From assembly GCA_030267565.1 (NCBI GenBank), contig BRXU01000002.1, positions 8,561,001 through 8,625,000 on the forward strand: a stretch of 64,000 bases of DNA. Reading direction: 5' to 3'. Numbering within the stretch: position 1 is the first letter of the stretch; each line of letters starts with the position of its first letter. Below are positions 44,257-55,679 of this stretch, piece after piece. The position numbers were made by a program, and so were the translations under genes. The stretch is from Pleodorina starrii. Taxonomy: Eukaryota > Chlorophyta > Chlorophyceae > Chlamydomonadales > Volvocaceae. The notes under the pieces are model-generated. The model searched no databases, was not told where the DNA came from, and worked only from the letters and a program-made list of their open reading frames with translations.

Positions 44257-45823
44257 CTGGGTATCGGCTGCGTGCGTGTTCCCAGACGGCCATGATGTGC
44301 GTCCAGTGTAAACAGTACGACACGTTCTCTGGCGTCCCCATTGCTGCACTGTGGTCGCCAGGAAAGCTCCGTCGTCGTCGCCGACCCTTCAGGCATCGTC
44401 CTGCCGTCTTCAGTAGAGTTTTCCACCGCAGTGTTGTGAAGCTGGCGTTCGTCATGGCGAGGGCCAGGACCTGCGGTTTGCTACTCAACTGGACCAGGCG
44501 TCACAAGCGGTGGCGGCCTTTTTGTTCCAAACCCATAATACAAAAGTTCCCCGAACGGCATTCGTATCAGCTTCCTCGCTAAAAGCTGTGAACAGGGCGC
44601 AGCAGGCTGCATGCGGCCGCACAGGCCGGGGCATTCACATGCATGGCAGCGATGCATACATATTGGGGTACTTGCACGCGTGTCATGTGGTGCAAAGTAA
44701 GGGGAAGCTTGACACCATCGGGTGGGGGAGAGGGGCAAGCGCAGCGACACGGCGGCGGGGCGGGTGTGTCGGCGAGCGGTCCGGGCGATTTTCCGAACGC
44801 GTCACTCCTTCCGCAGTAGATAACGTTGTCGTGTTATATGTATGGGTAAAAGAGCTTGTGCAGTGTGTAGAGTAAGAGCGTATCCTTGAAGTCGGACGAG
44901 TTCGCCGCAAAGATGCTCACGAACGACGACTTTATTTCATGTGCGAGCATACACCTTGCCAAAAAAATGATGAAGTTCTTTGTAATAAGAGATTCTATTG
45001 TAATGGTACCAACGAAGTGCGATAGGACGAGGAGCCTTCTAATGGACCGCGAGTCCGCGACTGCCAGGAGCGTCAACGCAGCGTTTGTCGCGAGACAACT
45101 TTACCATAACTTTATAATCATAAAAGCAAATAAAGGAAGTGTATGACAATTGATTGGAGCTGTTTTGTAACAGAGCATTTGTTACGTTTGCTGACCGCAT
45201 ACAGACGTACGGCAGCGTACGGCGGCATTCAGATGGACCGACGGACAGGGACGGACGGCAGGACCGTGCAGGACGACCTTAGCTAGCCAGGAGTTACAGC
45301 ATCTCTCAATGACAATTGCATATACGCCACTCAAACAGGGTTGTTCCCGGCGGATGAATGTCTTCCAAGATTCGGAAGAACACAAATGGTGTAAAGTACC
45401 GTTGCTACCGTACGATACAAAGTTCGACATGTGTGATCGTTGTGTATGCATGGCCTTCCCAGTGGGTTAACGGGTGTTACAATGTGGGCGACTCGCCCTG
45501 TGGCAGGACGAGCACCGGGGGCCCTGACCGGGCCGAGACACAGCGCAGGGGCGGGCGCGCGGCTACGTCCGCCTGTACCGCCGCGTGCGCCTCGCTCCCT
45601 CACTCGCGCCAGGCGGAGGCACCCTCCACGGCCCCTGGCCAACCAACTCAGCGGCGCAGACGACTGCGGGCCGCGCCAAGCGGAAGCGAGAAGCGTCACA
45701 CACCTGAACAAACCCCTAACAAAACCAGCTCTCAACCCCTGCCTGGCCAGCCTACTCGCGCGCTCCCGATGCTCTGGAGCTCGAAACAAAAGAACGCCTC
45801 CGAACGCCCTCTATCCCTGGGGC
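44257..45823. repeat. Duplicated block Y, right copy
   Basis: Collinear with 16631-18235. The left end begins abruptly at GCGCCGCTGGG with unrelated sequence before it. The minus-strand family frame at its left end (HWTHIMAVWEHARSRYPAAQ) is cut at this edge and also frameshifted by a 4-base deletion near 44349, so it is a broken fragment of the gene family. At the right end it passes directly into the recombinase element. Confidence 0.88.
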
Positions 45824-47509
45824 ATCAACCACGGGTCAACGCGGGTCAGAGACGGCCGTCAGATCAGCCGCCGCCTGGCGGAGCTGGCCATCCACCACCA
45901 GTTCGAAGTGGGACAATTCAGCTTGGGGCAGGCGGCGCAGCTGGCTGGCAAGGTTCTGTGGGCCTTGCCGCCTTAGACCCTGATCGGCGAGGTGCTTTCG
46001 CGGCGAGTTAGGGGCAGCATGCCAGCTCGATCGCAGCACCCGAGCTACGGTGGTGGTCCCGCACTGGACAGAGCGGGCGTGCTTCATGCAGTTTGTGCGG
46101 GGCGGTGTTCGCAGGAGCGAGGTGTTCCGGGTGCTTAGTGTTTTAAAAAGGGGTCGGTCGCATTGCCTCTGGCCCTGGGGGTCGGAGGCAGACCCTGCTG
46201 CCTACGACCTGCTGGTGCTTCGCTTGAACTGAGCAGTGGCCTGCCCCGCCCAGCTGTAACAGGAGCCGGCGAGGGCGGACAGGACTTAGGGTGCGTGGGC
46301 TGTGCGCAGCGCTGCCGGGCTACAGACGTGCACTGTGAGAGCTGCCCGGCGGCCGCTCACCGCAGGTGCCTCCGTATGGGCCCAGGGGCGTACCCCGGCG
46401 GCTGGGCTCGGTGCGTGCCCAGCTTGCGTGCTCTGGGCAGCGGGCGTCCGTCGGCCCGCAGCAAGGGTGGAGGCCAATGGCATTGCAGACCGGCTGGTGT
46501 CACCGGCGGGCAGAGCTGTGGCAGTGAGCTCGGCCACGACCTACCAGTCGGCCCGCAGGCGTTTCACCCGGTTCTGTGCCGAGCGGCTGGCTGGGGGATT
46601 TTGAGGACGAGGCGCTGCCCAGGGTTCCGGGTGCGGATTTGAACGTAGAGCTGGTGCGGTTGCTTGTTCGTGGCCGACGCGGTGGATAGGCTGGCGCCCT
46701 CGACGGTGGAGGGGACGCTGAGCGCGCTGGCCGACTGGCAGAGGTTTAAGGGCGTGGCGCCCGAGCGGTTCGTCAGCCGGGACGCGGTGGTGAAGCGCGC
46801 GTTCGGACAGGCATTGCGGGGGGCCGCGACCGCGGGCAGACCGGTGCAACCGCAGCAAAAGGCGCCCCTGCCTCTGAAGCTGCTGCAGTTGCTTGTGGGG
46901 TGTCTCCGGCGGCGGGGGGGCGCAGAACCGGGCAGGGAGGCGGAGTTCACGCAGGATGCCTGCTGGATGGCTCGTGTTGGGTTTCATTGGAATGTTGCCG
47001 CGGAGTGAGCTCGCGGCGCTGAACGTGGGGAGCGTGCGGGAGCTAGCGGGTGGGGGCATCGGGGTTCAGGTGGTGAGGAGCAAAACGGACCAGCGGGGCG
47101 CCGGGGCGCTGGTCTGCTTGGCCGAGCTGACGGCCAGTAAGGTGCCCATCGGTAAGATCGCGCGCAGGCAGGCACCTGGGTTTTGTCGGGGAGCGGGATT
47201 TGGAGGCGCTTTTGTTCGTGCGAGAGGTGCCAGGTGCACGTGGCGCGCCAGGTGGCGTGGGAGCGGGTCGGCTTCACCAACCGTCTCCGCCTGCTGATCG
47301 GGGAGCTGCAGCTGGCGGTGCCCGGCCTAGTGGTCGACCTCGACGCTTTTTCTGCGCACAGCTTGTTGACGGGTGGCGCGATCGCAGCTGCCAATGTCGG
47401 AGTCAGCATGGAGGCCATCAAGGAACACGGCCGGTGGAAGTCGGAGGCGGTGCAGCTGTACGTGAGAAAGTCGGTGGCGGTGCGCCGCGCTGTTGTAGAG
47501 AAGACGTGA
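45824..47509 (+). pseudogene. Degenerate tyrosine-recombinase element (Crypton- or DIRS-like) with PHD-like zinc finger
   Basis: Several frames together spell a tyrosine recombinase. Around 46289-46425 a PHD-like pattern appears: CVGC, CESC, AAAHRRC, then CPAC after a frame change. The N-terminal core-binding part follows (SSATTYQSARRRFTRFCAE near 46530, then VDRLAPSTVEGTLSALADW at 46680). The catalytic part has LPRSELAALNVGSV (first Arg), RSKTDQRGAG (hairpin Lys), AHSLLTGGAIAAANVGVSME (the HxxR box, with Leu in place of Arg), KEHGRWKSEA and VQLYVRKS (nucleophile Tyr). At least three frameshifts (near 46400, 46600 and 46660, and again near 47000-47180) break the gene. Loss of the second catalytic Arg would abolish strand exchange. 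The family distinction between Crypton and DIRS needs a reverse transcriptase, and I see none clearly. Confidence 0.7.
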
Positions 47510-47759
47510 GGGACTTGGTGTTGGGGGTGTATGCGTGTAGGCCATCACCAGTGGGACGCCTACGCGCGAGTGCAGACGCTCGCCTGCGGGTTGCTGTGTG
47601 TGATCACGCCCGTGGCGGGCCCGGGCGATGCCCGGCGGTTCCCCTTTTTTCAATTTGCACTTCCCTTCCTGCTGGGAGACAAGGGTGTGGTTCTCAGGCG
47701 TTTTCGGTGGCTGCGCTTGTAAGCGCGTGTGTTTGGGCGCATGGCATACTCGACTAACC

Positions 47760-49553
47760 TGCCAAACGAACATAAAAGAAAACACAAATCGTGGTTTACA
47801 AGTTGCCAACGCAAACCTCGCCTTTCCCGGCACTCGACGGCACAACGTAACGCAAGCAAATCCGGAGTTTGAGTCTGCTGCGGTACGGCAAAGCAAGAAG
47901 GCCCACACCTGCTTACAAACCCTGGGCACGCACCCCGCCAACTGCTTGGGAAGGTGCAACAAGAGAAAGGGGGTAAGGAAAATGCCGCTAAGACACTCCT
48001 GCCGGCCGACGCGCGCCTAACCGCGACGCCGTTTGCTACTCTCCGTGCCGGCCAGCGGCCGCCAGCGCTCTGCCCAGCTGCCTACTGCCCCGATTAGCCT
48101 GCGGCAGAGCACACCCCCAAGCAGGAGACATCAATCCGCACCGCGGCCCGCGAACAAACGGTCCCAACAAACAACAAAAACAAAGCAGCCGCGACGCAAC
48201 CGGACGGCAACACACCTACCAACCGACACGTGCACCACCCCTGATTCCCTCGAGCAAAATAAAACGGTGCCCAGGCAAGCGATGGGGGAGGCAAAAGGGA
48301 ACCAGAGTCAAGGCAAAACCTGCCCCGCCGTGGGACCGGCCTAAACCCGAAGGCGCACGAACCCAAGGACAGACGCACACGGCACACACAGAAACACGCG
48401 AGCGCCCGCGCGTGACTGCGCAACCCAGGCGCGAGCGCGACGAGAACCAGGGGAGGGCGGGCGGGCAATGAAACCGCGTACCAGCGCGAGAAAATAACAA
48501 CGAGGCCGACTGCCTGCGAGTTGATAAAGGCCGCAACAAGTACCGCTGAACCGCCATGCAAACAAGAAAAGATGAGAAAACAAACACCAACTCGGTGCTT
48601 CGCAGACAAGCTGTTCAACTGCCGTACTAGGAAACGTAAAATGACAACATCCTGCTGCGGGTTCGTTCGACACACATACTGCCGTGCTTTCACGCCGCGC
48701 TTACGTTATACCATGTGCGGCGCCTGCCGCCCGTCTGGTAGCGCCCACCATCCTGCGTTGTACGACACCCAGCATGCCTCCCTCCACACACATCAACTCC
48801 CCTCGCCTGTCATCAGCCGCACTGCAAGGCTTCGTTCCTAACCAGCCTCAAATCGATCTGTGGATGCACCGCCAGCCGCTACAAAGTTTGATGCCGTTGG
48901 CTGCCTGCTCCTAAAACAACTAAACAGCCGTGTAGGATCGTCCTCGAGAAATGGCCATGCCGTTCGTGACTCCTCAACATGGCATTCGTGGCATCCCAAT
49001 AGCAGCGCTGCCACCAACAGCATACGCCTCCACATGTACCGTATTCGGTACGGCACCGTGCCGCGCTGCAGTACAGTTGCCGTAACTACGCTGCTCGCTC
49101 CCGACGGCGGTATCCCACGCCGACAATGCACACGTCTATTCGACCAGCTCGATGTCATCCGTCGACAGCGTTTCTCTCCCGTTTCTCCCGTCCCGCGATG
49201 CCCCGGTTGTGCAAAGGAGGCCCGGTTAGCGGTGGGCGGACGGCAGACAGCAAAGCACCCACCTTTCCCACCGCCACCGCCACCGCGGCTTCGTCCCAGT
49301 CACGCCATGTCTACTTCCCGACGACCTCCTCTTGGATAAACATCGCAATCTGCTGCGACAACCGGAGCGCCAACGAGTACGACCTTTGCTCCTGCAGGCG
49401 CAGCAGCCGCGCAAACAGCCGCCTCCCATGCTCCTTGATCAAGCCGCCCTCACGCGCCGTCGCCGCCGCCGCGCCGGCAGCCTCCCACCGCTCCTCCATC
49501 GGCAGCCTGTCCATAAAGCCCACCGCCCAGCCCACCAGATCGGGCAACTGCCT
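47760..49553. repeat. Duplicated block X, right copy
   Basis: Matches 15350-16630 in the same orientation, with extra sequence at about 47870-48650. It ends inside domain B of the minus-strand gene; beyond 49553 the two loci diverge. Confidence 0.78.
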
Positions 49554-52500
49554 GACGACCTCCTCGCCGACCGCCGCCGCCACTGCCACCGCCGCTGCCA
49601 CCACCGCTGCCACCGCCGCTGCCGCCGCCGCTGCCGCCGCCGCCACCGCCGCCGCCACCGCCGCTGCCACCGCTGCCACCGCCGCTGCCGCCGCCGCCAC
49701 CGCCGCTGCCGCCGCTGCCACCGCTGCCACCCAGGCGCGCCAGTAGCTTCACGGCCGCCTCCGCAACGTCCTTGTACCTGGCCTCAGCCGCCAACACCGC
49801 CAACTGATCCGCCTCCGCTTTCTCGGCGGCTTGCCTCGCCCTGTCCTCCGCCTTTGCACATCCATCTATACAGGTAAGCAACGCCGCCTCCAAAACCTCC
49901 AGAGCCCTGCGCGCCGCCTTGCTGGTGGCTACGTCATCGGCGGCGAAGGCCCCGGCGGAGGCAAGCTGCTGCCCAGCCGCCTCGTACTCCGCCCGTAGCT
50001 TCCCCCTGGCTTCCGCGACCTTCTCAGCCTCCGCCGCGGCCTCGGCTTCCGCCGCGGCGGCCGCCTCCCTAGAGCCCTTGGCCGCATCGACCGCTTGGAG
50101 CTTGGCGGCGCCCAGGGAGCCGAGGATGCGCGGGTCCAGGAGCGCGATGGTGGCAGCAATGCCCTGCAGCTCGTCGTCCAGCATGCCGCACGTGCGCAGC
50201 GTTTGCTCTTCTGCACGCATGCGGCGGGCAGCGAGGTGGGGACATGGGCGTGGGCGTGGGAGGGAAGACGAAGCACATGGAAGTGAGGAAGCAAGGCGGT
50301 TTTGGCAAACGGCCATGCGAGGGAGGGCGGGTCATCGAGCGCGGGGTGCAGGTATTGACGTCGCCCTCCCTCTTCCTGTTTTATTTCCCTTTGCCTTTCC
50401 CTTTCCACTGCACTTCTGCCTATTATTTACTACACTGCAGTCGTGTTTTTTGCCGTTCCACGTCCCATTCCTGCCATGCATCACTTTCCCTTCCCGTCCT
50501 CATAAGCATCGTGTCGCCGCCTCGTTTCGTTTTAAGGGATTTGTGTGCTTCAGCTAGCCTGCCTCTTGACATGCTTCTTCCTTCCCTGCCATCGATCGTC
50601 ATTCCTCACGCCTTTTTGCTGCGCTCCTTCTCGGTTCGCTTTCTCCAGTGAGCACAATACAAGTGAGCCTCTAATTTGTCGGGTTGTATTGCCTGGGCGT
50701 TCGTGCCGTTCCTGTTGCCGCATGAACTCGTTCGTCACTATTGGTCTGGCGGCGATGTGGTCGCTGCATTTCTCGTCTTGTTGCAGGTATGTCCGGCACG
50801 TATTGCTGGGTTCAGGGTCCGTTCGCCAACGCCGTCTCCGTGCGTGCGTCCCTTTGCTGCGGCGTCTTCTTTTGTAACCCCCGGGTTATTAGATTGATAA
50901 AGTGCAAATGTGTTGTGACTGGCACGCTTTACTTAGCGTATTCTGACGCGCTACTCTGTAAACAACTGTCTGCATTCGAAATTTCAAATAACGGAATAAG
51001 TACGTAACTGACTAACTGCGAAGAACTGTCGGCAGGTCTGTACAATGCATCTGTGCATCCTAATAATGGTCTGGATATGCATAATATCTGTATGCATATA
51101 TCTGTAAAGATTAAGCTGTCCGGGCGTATCCTTGGGGCAATCCTGCTGGGCGCTTATATCAACTCACCGTTAGCAGCACCAGCCACCGCCACCGCCGCCG
51201 CAGCAGTGGGCTGGGCGGAAGATAGGGGCGGCGGACAGCAGGCGGGGGGGCGGTTCTCCGCGACCTGGCCGCCGCTTGCGGTGGCGCTTGGCGCCGTACC
51301 GTTAGCGCCCCCTGACGGCGCCTGAACTCCCAGCAGCCTGCGCCCTCACACACGAACGGGACGGGTGCCAACGTGGGAGGATGCGGGTTAGCCCTTTAAA
51401 ACGAAGCTCCCCATGAACCAGGGAGGTTTTGCACGGGGACTCCCATCCGCGTGCATCTCTATGCCGCTCCCAGCAGGTGCATCACGTACGGCAGCTGCAC
51501 CGACTCAAGACACGCGTGGACAGGCGAGGCATAATCCTTCCAATAGAGCGCCAGCAGTTAGGCCCGCATCGACATACGCCACCAACTGGGGTCCGCGGGC
51601 CGGTAAGGCCCCGGACCTGGCCCGAAGGAAGATGTCCGTAATGGAGCATGTTTAGGTATCAAACAAACAAGACGCCTGGACGGGAAGGTAACGACTATGC
51701 ATGGGAGCAGAAACTCCCACGCTTTGCCGCCTTGTCAGTTTTAGACCACGTGTGTCGGTATGTGGTCCATTACTGAGAGACTCATCGCCGTGACAAGAAG
51801 CATATATGTTTAGGGTGGATGAAAGGCATACGCCCTATCAAATCCCCTCCACTCACTGCCGCCGCGGGCCTTCGGGCACCGATGTATGGCTGCAGTCGAG
51901 AGCAGACAGGTGCAGGGTGCTCGTACTGCCGTGCTGGGCCTTCTCAGTAGCACCGCCGGCGGCGTCGTTGCAATCGAGCAATATGAACCCAAGAAAGGCA
52001 ATACGTGTGCTGCGAGCCTCATCTCAACCCTCACCCTTGGGGCTCGCCGCCGGCGGCAACCGGCGCCTCCTGTTCTGCCCCGCCACTGCCGGGTGCAGGA
52101 GACGCCGCCGCCCCGTGGTGCATGCCTTCCTCCACCTGAGCGAGGCCTGCGGGGTTGCCGTCGTCGTCACGCCTGCAGAAGCCGAAGGGACACGCACAAG
52201 TCCTTTAGCTAAGGCTCCGGGGCCATGTTGTGCCCCATTTCAGCTTTCCCCCTCCTTTACTGACCAAGATATAAGAGTGCAGGTTGATTTCGCTGTGTGA
52301 TGCTTTCGCGACTTCCAACCATTGCAGCGGCGTGACACAAAAAGATAGTCATCGCGCAGACGACGGACAGGAGAGGTGAGCGAACACAGCAAAACTCCGT
52401 CCGGTGGATGTTTGCAATGGTTATTAGCAGGCTGCTACTGAATGCGACTTGACTGAATGCATGGTGGATGGCATGAGGCCCGCTACAATCGTCCACTGGA

Positions 52501-53008
52501 TGGGGTGATTGGGGTCTTGCTTGCAGGCAACACACCGCCGCAAAAAAAAACGGTACAGCCGCCTCCACCGGCTACTACTGAGTAGTCCCCTCACTCACCG
52601 CCACCGCAGCCGAACGCCGGTGGGTGCGGGGTCCTCGCCCTGCTCGCGCTGCCGCTTGGCACTGCCGCCGCCAGCAACGCCGGCGGCAGCCGCCCCTGGC
52701 ACAGCTGATGCCGACGGCGTTGACGCAGCTGATGTCCACGGTAGCACCAGATTGCGGAGATCGCGGCGGATCTTGTTGTTAACGCGGGTCACGTCCACGA
52801 GGGACACGAGGCTATCGTCTCCACCCGCCTCCCGAATAAGCTGCTGAACGCGAGGGAGGATTTTCTTCGCACATCGTTTTTTCATAATATATTCTTCGTC
52901 GATGTCGACGTCTGAAGCCTTTATCAACTCCTGAAGCGCCTCCTCCAGGCAGTCCAGTGGCGTCTTCTTACTGCGCTTCTGATCGCGATTAATCCGCCGA
53001 TCCCACAT
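49311..53008 (-). CDS. A-linker-coil-B family protein, minus-strand paralog
   Basis: Exons, on the minus strand, are 53008-52599, 52172-52035, 51889-51857, 51616-51583, 51321-51168 and 50210 onward to the stop at 49311; the first five joins keep phase. The proposed start is MWDRRINRDQKRSKK. Domain A follows (TPLDCLEEALQEL to VTRVNNKIRRDLRNLV), with spacing like [13 protein letters not shown] to [15 protein letters not shown] of the 35-kb gene. A basic patch SAKRQREQGED leads into an Ala/Gly/Pro linker. The coil (EEQTLRTCGMLDDELQ, then Ala/Glu/Lys-rich) starts with the same intron phase as in the paralog. Domain B (LPDLVGWAVGFMDRLPMEER to AMFIQEEVVGK) ends the protein. Between coil and domain B lies a GGC/AGC repeat encoding Gly-Ser; the frame changes inside it, so an indel or an intron there is unresolved. 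The two shortest exons are the least certain. Confidence 0.65.
49560..49735 (-). repeat. GCC-type trinucleotide repeat encoding a Gly/Ser linker
   Basis: An imperfect run of GCCGCCACC/GCTGCC units separates coil and domain B of the minus-strand gene. In one frame it gives GGSGGSGG-type linker, in another poly-Ala. The upstream coil is in the Gly/Ser frame and domain B is in the Ala frame. Confidence 0.85.
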
Positions 53009-53825
53009 GATCCGCTGCTTCGCATTGTTAGTCGCATCGCATGCAGCAGCAGAAGGGCACACAAAAGGAAGCGAGGTACGAATAAGTGCGTACGGCCAAA
53101 ACATAAGTTTGTGTGGCTGCGTGCTGGCCCCTGCTGGTCCGAAACATGCGGGCAATGGCAGATAGGGAAGGTGTAGGTATCCGGACGAGCACACACGAAT
53201 TTGGGATATGTGGTTGCAGAACACCAACACATAAAAGCACGCTGATGTTTCCAGTGGGGATTAGCTGGCTAGGCGTTTCTGCGACCAAACACGTGCCTTC
53301 CAACCCATGCAGCAGTGGCGTGACACATACAGGTAGTCACCTCACACACAGCCGGCGGGGACAGACAAGCGCTTGGAGTGCATTCAACAAGCAAATATGA
53401 AAGAGCTAGCAGCTGCACCAGCGGAATTGTGTACCTTCGCAGCGTCGCCGTTGTCGTTCTCCGTCTCCATAGCCGCCGTTTCTACGGGCACACGGCGGTG
53501 GGTCGAGTTGGTCAGAGGGCGGGGACGCTTTCGTCAGCAGTGAGATGTTTCGAGAGGCTGATTGATGAATTGTATTGAGGGTACCCCTCACCTGCTGCTG
53601 ATCGTTTCCAAGAATGTTCTGCGTGTGGGGCACAAGACAATCATTACGTAACCAGCAGGACCTTGTGTGATATCTAGTGCCGATCGTGTCTTCACAAACA
53701 CAATACCTCGGTTCCTCATGTCGACACGAACACACGCTGCAAGTAAGGTGGACGTACGTATCCTCAGCTTCTGCAGTATCGCGTGCGGGCTGCTGCTGGC
53801 CGGTCGCCTGGTTCCGCACATGGCA
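53009..53825. other. 5' flank of the minus-strand paralog, nothing firm
   Basis: The minus-strand frame stays open from 53008 up to about 53230, so an earlier start is possible. The rest has short frames only. Confidence 0.35.
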
Positions 53826-53877
53826 CCCCGTCACTATCGTGTTTTAAAACGTCGTAGAAAACACGACAGTGACGGGG
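53826..53877. repeat. Hairpin, 20-bp arms with one mismatch
   Basis: The arms 53826-53845 (CCCCGTCACTATCGTGTTTT) and 53858-53877 are inverse copies with one mismatch and a 12-bp loop. This could be a small foldback transposon or a transcript hairpin. Confidence 0.85.
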
Positions 53878-55183
53878 GACCTCCCTCAAATGAAATTATT
53901 GATATGGCATGACAGCGGATCCCGCACCCTGCCCGACTTGCGTCGTGCCTGCAGCGTCTGCGGCTTCGGGGGATGAGTACGGCAATGGCGGTGCTGCGAG
54001 GGTGCACAACCCCGCCATTGTTGTTGCTGGCTCGGAAGACAAGCGCCACGGCCGTGTGAGTAGCCCAGCTAGCTGGGCCAAGCAGCCTTCCACGTCGATA
54101 TAATACGATCTATGGCGAGTCTACCTTTCGACTGCTGGGAATACTGTGTGTCGCATGTGTGGGGAGCGCGTGTCTAGTTCGTCGATCGGCCAGTCATCAT
54201 GAGACAGATTAGTGTCCTGCTGGCCATTTCTGAACACTACACGGTCACTACACTACACGCCTTTTACCCGACGGATGGGTGGTCCTTTGGTGTCCCGGCT
54301 TTCACGCCGGCGCACCCATCGTAGCGGGCGTACCCTGCCTGACGTGGTCGTCCCGCCCAGAAACCGGGAAACCTTATGCTAATAGTAGAAGGCGTGCCAA
54401 GGCGCCTCTACTGTTCGCATGTACCAAAGCAGTCCTCCAGGCATCTCGCTGAGGGCGGGATTCATGCTGAGGGTTGCTCTTTGCATGGACTAGGATTTCA
54501 TTGCGATGAGCTGTTTGCCAGACTGACGCTTACTTTTGATTCGCGCCCCGCCGGGGAGAGAGTGCTCCCCAGCAGAAAGAAGAAATAAAGTTTACGCTGG
54601 ACTGTAAGCCCTAGCGTGTGTTGAGTAAGGGAGCAGACTGATGCCTTTTTGGCGGGTACAGCAGCCCACTACCGCGGTGACCGTATTTTTTTACTAAGAT
54701 GGGTTGCTTCTCCCACCCCTCCGTGTCTGGGCTCCGTCTCACTCGGGTCATATCTGGGTACCCGCACGCATTCCTCCCAGATATGCCATACACATTATTG
54801 TTGAACATTCAACCGTGATTAGTTCTACCAGTGCAGGGGACAGGGACATGGCTAAAGAGCCATCCAATCACGTGCTGGTAGTCCCACACCAGGGCCCCCA
54901 TCGGTCACCCAGCTACGTAGCCCTCGGCGAAGGCCAGGCAGGATCGAACCGGTGACTTAGTCACTAGTTCTGTGCCCTAACTCTCAGGCACTTCCTAGGG
55001 GATGGGCTCCCCAGCATTCAGCTTGTGAGCCGGCGGCGTACTGTGTTCAGCAGTGCCCCGCGACAGAAGCTGTAGTGGGTCATCCCCTTTGAAGACGACA
55101 CAAGCCGTTCCATGAATGGTCATCTTGGGAGTGAATGATCATCAGCATCGTGTGTCACACTCTAAAATGCCGATGCAACTCCT
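53878..55183. other. No firm gene; possible linker exon and a tRNA-like relic
   Basis: A minus-strand Ala/Pro-rich stretch at about 54035-53910 (AAPPLPYSSPEAADAAG) resembles the linker exons of the 35-kb family but is not connected. The remainder is mixed sequence. Confidence 0.3.
54928..54990 (-). mobile_element. tRNA-derived SINE relic
   Basis: The minus strand reads TGCCTGAGAGTTAGGGCAC, close to a tRNA A box/D-arm (TGGCNNAGTGG), and 25 bases on CCGGTTCGATCC, a B box. The T-arm stem is imperfect and the acceptor stem does not close, so a decayed SINE is more likely than a tRNA gene. Confidence 0.42.
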
Positions 55184-55231
55184 CAACGAGAAGCCAACTG
55201 GCCGTTTAGCCTGCCAGTTGGCTTCTCGTTG
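55184..55231. repeat. Perfect hairpin, 19-bp arms
   Basis: CAACGAGAAGCCAACTGGC (55184-55202) and its exact inverse (55213-55231) are separated by 10 bp. A further 7-bp pairing (GCAACTC with GAGTTGC) extends the stem past small bulges. Confidence 0.9.
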
Positions 55232-55369
55232 ATGATGAGTTGCTTCGGCGTTTCTCTCTGTCTCCGACTGGTCGGCGTCGCCGGCTCGATGGTGGACGCT
55301 CGCTGCAAACAGCAGCACGCAAAAAAATGAAAAAAATAAAAAATAAATATAAATGAAAAAAGAAAATAA

Positions 55370-55412
55370 TAATCAATAATAAATAAATAATAAACAAATA
55401 ATAAACAAATAA

Positions 55413-55463
<51 letters not shown>

Positions 55464-55488
55464 CAAATAATAATAATAATAATAAACA

Positions 55489-55533
<45 letters not shown>

Positions 55534-55580
55534 TATAATAATAATAATAATTATAATAAGAATAATAATAATACAAAATA
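55370..55580. repeat. AAT microsatellite (about 200 bp)
   Basis: AAT triplets with ACA, TTA and AGA interruptions run from about 55370 to 55575. This AT-only island stands out sharply in GC-rich surroundings. Confidence 0.95.
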
Positions 55581-55668
55581 ACCCCCCACCCCCATCCCCC
55601 CCCCCCACATCCCCCCCCACCCCCCTACCCCCCCCCACCCCCCATGCCCCCCACCCCCGCCCCATCGT
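55580..55668. repeat. C-homopolymer-rich tract
   Basis: CCCCCCACCCC-type sequence of about 90 bp abuts the AAT repeat. It lies just downstream (on the minus strand) of the putative donor at 55679. Confidence 0.85.
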
Positions 55669-55679
55669 GCAATACCAAC

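Noticed and set aside
44886..45146. 86-codon plus frame in block Y (KSDEFAAKMLTNDDF)
   Set aside because: The left copy of Y carries a 5-base insertion that breaks it, it has no ATG start in context, and it matches no family.
48094..48693. 199-codon hydrophobic minus-strand frame
   Set aside because: No family, no membrane-protein topology that makes sense, and it lies in the part of block X absent from the left copy.
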